A stretch of 64,000 bases of DNA. Origin: Rhytidiadelphus loreus (Eukaryota > Streptophyta > Bryopsida > Hypnales > Hylocomiaceae). The notes under the pieces were generated by a model that was not told the origin of the DNA, made no database searches, and saw only the letters and a program-made list of their open reading frames with translations. Shown piece after piece: positions 58,790 to 64,000 of the stretch. Every line of letters starts with the position of its first letter. Position 1 is the stretch's first letter. Location of the stretch: contig OX344764.1 in NCBI GenBank assembly GCA_947034895.1, positions 71,839,348 through 71,903,347 of the forward strand, given 5' to 3'. The translations under genes and the position numbers were made by a program.

Positions 58790-61700
58790 TTAACCCCTAA
58801 AGGACCAGGGCCATTCTTCTGTCAAAAACTACTCAAAACTGCCATTTCTGCTACATTCATCTAAAAAAGCAAAAAAAATACTTTTTTTAGAATATAACCA
58901 TAGGATCTTGTACTTTACTAGTCAAGGATCATATGGTAAGAATTTCATGGAGTTTGACCATACAAATTGGAAGATATTAGCATTCAAAGTTGAAAAAAGA
59001 AAGTTTTTTTAAACTCTAGCCTGCAATTTCAGATGACTTTGAATGCCATTTGTGGAAAAAAAATTCACTAGACCTTGAATTAAAAAAAAATTGTGTTGAA
59101 AAATTGAGTTGAAAGTCTAGAAAAAAAAATTAAAAAAAAACATGATTGATTTTCATTCTTTAAAAAATTGTTAAGTAGAAGTAGGTTCAAGATTGAAAGA
59201 AAAACTAAATCGTTAATAGCTCTAAAATGGAATTGAAATACAATAATCTCAATGGTGAGATTGTTCTAAATAGAAAACTTAACCTTGTCAAACAATTTTT
59301 TTTGAAAAATTGTGAAAATTGCATTCAAAATTGAATCTTATAAGTTATTTTTTTAAGAAGATGCTCAAGTTGTGTAGACCAACTCAATTTTTGTTTTTCA
59401 GTCAATTTGCCTTGTATAGTGTAAAAGGAGATGAATTGTGATGTTAGTTTCACATTGAACAAAGAAGACAGGCAAGTTGACACTGTAAAGAGATTTTGAA
59501 GGTTTTAAATAGGCAGGATATGAAGTAAGGCAAATTGACCGGTTGAGATTCGGAAGTAGTCTGTCACTTATTCGTGGTAGTATAGAATCGGGCAATTTGA
59601 CTTTCTTCCCCCCCACTCTCTCGGTCTTCAGTAGCGCCTTGTTTATGTCAAATTGTCTGTATGCACAGTGCACCTTTCTTTCAATACAATTTGTCTTGAG
59701 CATATTAATTACTTGTATATTTTTGTACTGCCAGTGATTGGAGTACTGTTGTTGTTGTGAATTTGAGTTTGGGCAAATTGTTGTTTGTTTGTAAATCCAG
59801 TGATTGGATATTTACTTTGTGAGCAATTTGTATGTTTGTATTGTGTGATCATAAATTATTTTATCAATCCAGTGACTGGATTTTTAGTGAAAACTTGACT
59901 AAATTGATAAAGGCAAATTGTCTTAAGTACATCCAGTGATTGGATTGCTCATTTAGGCATTATCAATTTGATAAATTGTTTGTATTCCAGTGATTGGAAA
60001 TTATTGTTGAGGTCAAATTGTCTTTATGATTGTTATGTAATTGTGCGTTATTTTCTTAATCCCGTGAATGGATTTTGGTGAGCAATTTGGCAAGTGAGAT
60101 TAAGCAAATTGACTTTGAATTATTCAGTGATTGGATTTGGGTATAATACCCATGTTTTAGAGTCTGTTTTTAGAGCAAATTTTCTAAGCGATTCAAGTTA
60201 CATATACTAAGGAAGAGACATCGAAACACATCGACAATTTATGGAGACAATAGGACAAATTGCCGAGGAGCTGTGCTGACTGAGAGGCAGATCGCCGAGC
60301 AAGTAGAAGCTGCCGGACAACTTGCCCGACCTGTTTAAATATTGGTGTAGTATCAATTTAAAACTTATTGTCTTTGTGTGTATTGTTGTGAGTAAATTTA
60401 TGTGAAATTGTGAGTCTTAGTGATAATTAAAAATTGCAATTGTGTATCATACATAGACAAATTGTCGAGATAAACATAATTCTTAGATTTTGGAAGTCTC
60501 TACAATGCAAAGATTTGTTTCGATCAAATATTAATTAATTCTTGAAAGGGCAAATTGACAGTTTGCCAAAGTATGAATAGTTTATTAATTATATATTTCT
60601 ATACTGGAGAGAAGTTGTAAAATGATAGGGCAATTTATCGAGAATAAATTCTTGAACTGTAGGAAAGGTTTGATGGAAATTAGACACATGTGTAGTGTAG
60701 GCTAATTGACTGTGGATTTAAAATGTCTTCATTCGCAGTTACAGTCAAATTGCCTTGAACTAGCTTTAGAAATAGCTGATACATACAGTCCTTAGGACAT
60801 CCTGAACTCTGTGTATATTATCTCGAGAGATGATAGAAATATGGAAACTGGATAATTTGCCTAATTCTGAATTTAATTAAAAATATTAATTAAATAAAAA
60901 CTTTATTCATTCTTTTTATATCATTATTGATAGTGCCAGAATTTAATAATAATCTGATGAACAAATTGTCTTAAGATTAGATAATAAATTAGAAGTGTTA
61001 GACAGTATGTCTAAAATTCTATCAGCATGGACAATTTGACTTTAATCTTGAGAATATATATATAAATGGGTTCTAAATATACTTGTGAATTAATTGGAAT
61101 CTTGTCCTTGGGTTTTTGACATATTGTTGATAATGTGCAATGAAGTTTGGAAATCTCAAATTGCATAACACACTCATTCCCATTGCATTAGATAGAGAAA
61201 AATTGCCCTAGGACTGGGACCGATTTGATACTCATGATAATTTAGTCATTAGGCTAGTTAAATAGTGACTGGACAAATTGCCCGTGTAATCAAAATCATG
61301 GTAATTAATGAATCTATATTATTATTATTATAAATGTGAATGTTGCATTTAGAAGTTTAGATCATGCATGACAAATTGCTCAAAATCTTGACAAATTGCC
61401 GGAATATGCCCCTAGAATACTAGGCAGGACCGGGACTGCTTTCATGCGTCCAATAGCATTATTAACGGACTATCAACCAAATTATGGGAGTAAGAGTGAA
61501 ATCTATGTATCTGCCTGTTGTTTGTGGAATTGCGTAGTATTTGTTTGTAAATCCCACAACATTCTAGAAAACAAGTGACCTCAGCCACAAGACATTAGAC
61601 TATTTGATCATTCCCTAGAAATAGAACCCTTATACTATGTTCTTGGGTTTTGGGGTTTAGGCCAAAACCTAGATTACAAGTTGCCCGAAAAACAAGATTG

Positions 61701-62029
61701 TTCATAACTTTCACATTACAAATCCAAATGGAATGAATCAAAGCTTCACATGTAGACAAAAATATGATCTTTAAGAAAACAAAATTAAAAAATTAATTTC
61801 AAATTTTTGTAGATTTCTTTTTCTGCCCGGTGACATGAAAATTATGTTTAAGATGCCATAAATTTTGCTCTCAGGCACCAATTGAAATAAAATTTATATT
61901 CCCACAAAGCTAATAAGTTTTCCTATCTTATGAGAAAGTTTTAAAAAGTTTCACTAAAAAATGAGATCATAGGAACTTGCTCGAAATCCATTTTGTCCCC
62001 CGAGGGAACAATGGTCCTTTCGGGGTTAA
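58790..62029 (+). mobile_element. TTAA-type MITE copy C with a nested insertion
   Basis: Left end TTAACCCCTAAAGGACC at 58790, right end GGTCCTTTCGGGGTTAA ending 62029, so TTAA occurs on both sides with imperfect inverted ends. The arms match copies A and B, but the middle (about 59340-61800) is unrelated and replaces what is a short junction in copy B. The TTAA boundary and CCC start suggest a piggyBac-type non-autonomous element. Confidence 0.7.
59395..61410. repeat. Motif-dense insertion: CAAATTGNC and CCAGTGATTGGA words
   Basis: About 28 copies of CAAATTG/CAATTTG, mostly followed by a C-rich dinucleotide, occur every 50-100 bp in both orientations. CCAGTGATTGGA or close variants occur seven times at 59731-60134, about 60 bp apart (59731, 59797, 59869, 59933, 59987, 60061, 60123). 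No open frame explains them. Confidence 0.75.
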
Positions 62030-64000
62030 AATGCGACCATTCTTCTCATTTATGTCTAGAGCATCACCATACATTTCCACACCATAAATGCTACGAACAA
62101 AAGTTCCAATTTGGGCATCCCAAACCTAGTATGCAACTCAACAGAAACTAGAAAGAATCATAAGTGAGCTTAACAACAATCGATGATATTACGTCATTAG
62201 GAGTGAATGATGATACGAGATTTTATAAATATTCTTTTGTAAGCATGTGGACAATTTTATTCTATAGCAAGTGTTTTGAAACAATAATATTCTAGAGTAG
62301 TTGAAAGAGTTGCATTCTCCTCACTATTCATGGTATTGTTTTTTTCAGTGTTTTAGGTATAATTATTTTTGTATGAAAACCTAAAATATTATATATTTAT
62401 ATTTATTCAAAATTTGTTTTGTTGTGAAAACACTTGATTGAACAACTTCTACAAATCAAGTTTTGAGCACAATTGAAAATGTATTAATCCTTGAAGGACA
62501 TTTGAGATCTTGGGAGGGCTGTCCAAAATTAGATTTCAAAAGCTTTCTTAAATGGGCATCATGTAGCTTGTTCAAATGATCCAACTACATAACGTCCATT
62601 TCTTAATGATGAGGATCCCCCTCTTTATGGTCATGGGCAACCTCAAAGTCACAATTCATTATTTTTTACCAAAATTTCTAATGCACCAACTACAAGATGA
62701 AATTGTGATTCAAAATCCAAGACTTAGATTGGTAGAAACATCTTGTGAAAACAAAGAGAATGATATTAAAGAAGTTCACATGCAGTTGACTACTAAAGGA
62801 GTTGTTCTAAAGATTCTCCCAAAACCTAGCCCCTCAAGCTAAGTTTGTTGTTTAAGGGTTAATCTTGTTTTATCTACTACAAGATAATGTCTTTCAAGGT
62901 TACTTATTTGGTTTATTTCTTCACTAGCAAAAACAATCTTTCACTAAAATAAGTACACTAGTTTACATTTTGAATATGGATATAAAATTTAAAAAAACAT
63001 CCATTGATGGAAGAAAATTCATTAATTCATCCAAAAGAGTTTACATACTTTCCCCAAAGAGAATTATTGTCTCAAAATTTTGTAACAATTTAGCAATTTC
63101 ATCAACTATAAAGAAGAAATCACAGTAAAAATATTTAGACATTCAAGGATTCATCTTCTCAAGTTTATAGTTGCAATTGAATAATTTTTTGCTCAAAAAC
63201 AACAATTGGATGTTCTTTTCAAGGGAGAGTGAGGGAATGTCACCCACTCTTTTACTAAGCAAGTGAAGTAATATCCCCCACATCTATATTTTCATTACCC
63301 CCCTATCTATATATTTTTTGAACATGCTATATTGTAATCAATATGGGATTAACAACTATATCCCATATATGTATACATATGTCATATTGTATCAATATTC
63401 CATATATCATGTGTATGTATATTCCATACATTGTATTTGTATCAAAGTTTTTTTGGTTTTGGTTTTGAGGATTGGGTGGGCAAATCCGAGGTGTTTTATT
63501 TTTTACTTTTTAATTCGGTTGGGGCAAAGAGATGGAAATTGGGGACGTATCTTTTCATGGATAGATTAGAGAGTGTTTGAATGTATGGGTGCTTGTAAAT
63601 CCAAATTGGCTCACTTGGATTGTGTTGTCCCAACCCGCACTCAAAGTGACACTGATGTCAGATGGATGCCACTTTACAGCAAACATGCGATTGCTATGTC
63701 CTACGATAGTCACACCATTCGTACAAAATCATCAAAAATACTATGACATTTTTTATTCTTATATAGTTGCCTTTATTCTCATTTTCAAGAAAAACTTGCT
63801 TAATAATTTCACTTCAATTGGATAAGGTGGGTACCCCCAAACCACCACTTTTTGCAACTATGCCTAGTTACTATTATTATATTGGTCAAATTTTCATATT
63901 TTTTTGTTGGCAAGTGAAAGGAGTTTCCAATGCACCAAAGAATGTGACATTTGGATACCATATGCAAAAGTTATGAACAGTCAAAGTGTTTTTTGGTAGA
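62030..64000. other. AT-rich intergenic DNA, no supportable gene
   Basis: A short stretch near 62600-62670 has protein-like composition (LNDEDPPLYGHGQPQSHNS in one frame) but stops on both sides. It may be a small remnant of a mobile element. Confidence 0.4.

Overview
The window is eukaryotic nuclear DNA, most likely from an early-diverging streptophyte (moss, liverwort or charophyte alga). The support is short GT-AG introns, a plant-type 24-residue leucine-rich-repeat (LRR) array, large AT-rich intergenic stretches packed with DNA transposons, and hAT and DUF7869-type transposon genes. I cannot name the species from sequence alone.

The main result is one giant DNA transposon, 4751-52458 (47,708 bp). 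It has perfect 21-bp terminal inverted repeats starting CAGGGTTGTCATACC and a perfect 8-bp target-site duplication, TGTGCCAC (4743-4750 and 52459-52466). Both are hallmarks of the hAT superfamily. It sits inside a RING-finger gene whose two halves lie 47.7 kb apart (3885-4750 and 52459-54090). Removing the element plus one target copy rejoins the halves in frame.

Layout. 1-2327: LRR array with two nonsense codons. 2821-3740: GC-rich motif array upstream of the interrupted RING gene. 4751-15500, left part of the giant element: TTAA-type MITEs, a divergent kinase-like/RING gene pair sharing a bidirectional promoter, duplicated AT-rich DNA and a BED zinc-finger exon. 15565-18674 (minus): three-exon DUF7869 gene with two in-frame TAG codons. 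18.8-43.8 kb: DNA studded with at least 36 copies of an 18-bp palindrome, TCAGACCGCGCGGTCTGA. 33.5-41.1 kb: a multi-exon gene, or gene set, encoding a ParB/sulfiredoxin-like domain, a degenerate amino-methyltransferase-like region, an acidic linker, a long coiled coil and an FCP1-like (HAD) phosphatase domain. 41-47.2 kb: two arrays of about 1.4-kb repeats. 48.3-51.5 kb: hAT transposase core with a DDE-type arrangement and an RGG-rich tail, interrupted by two TAG codons. 52.5-54.1 kb: right half of the interrupted RING gene. 54.1-64 kb: AT-rich DNA with MITEs and a motif-dense repeat.

Interpretation. The hAT transposase supplies a mobility function, the kinase/RING pair and the palindrome-associated genes look like cargo, and a palindrome-rich DUF7869/ParB element is probably nested inside the hAT element. 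The palindromes extend into copy-specific complementary arms, and most of their variants are CpG transitions. This suggests a structured, methylated site family, possibly recognised by the element's own ParB/methyltransferase-like protein. That last step is inference.
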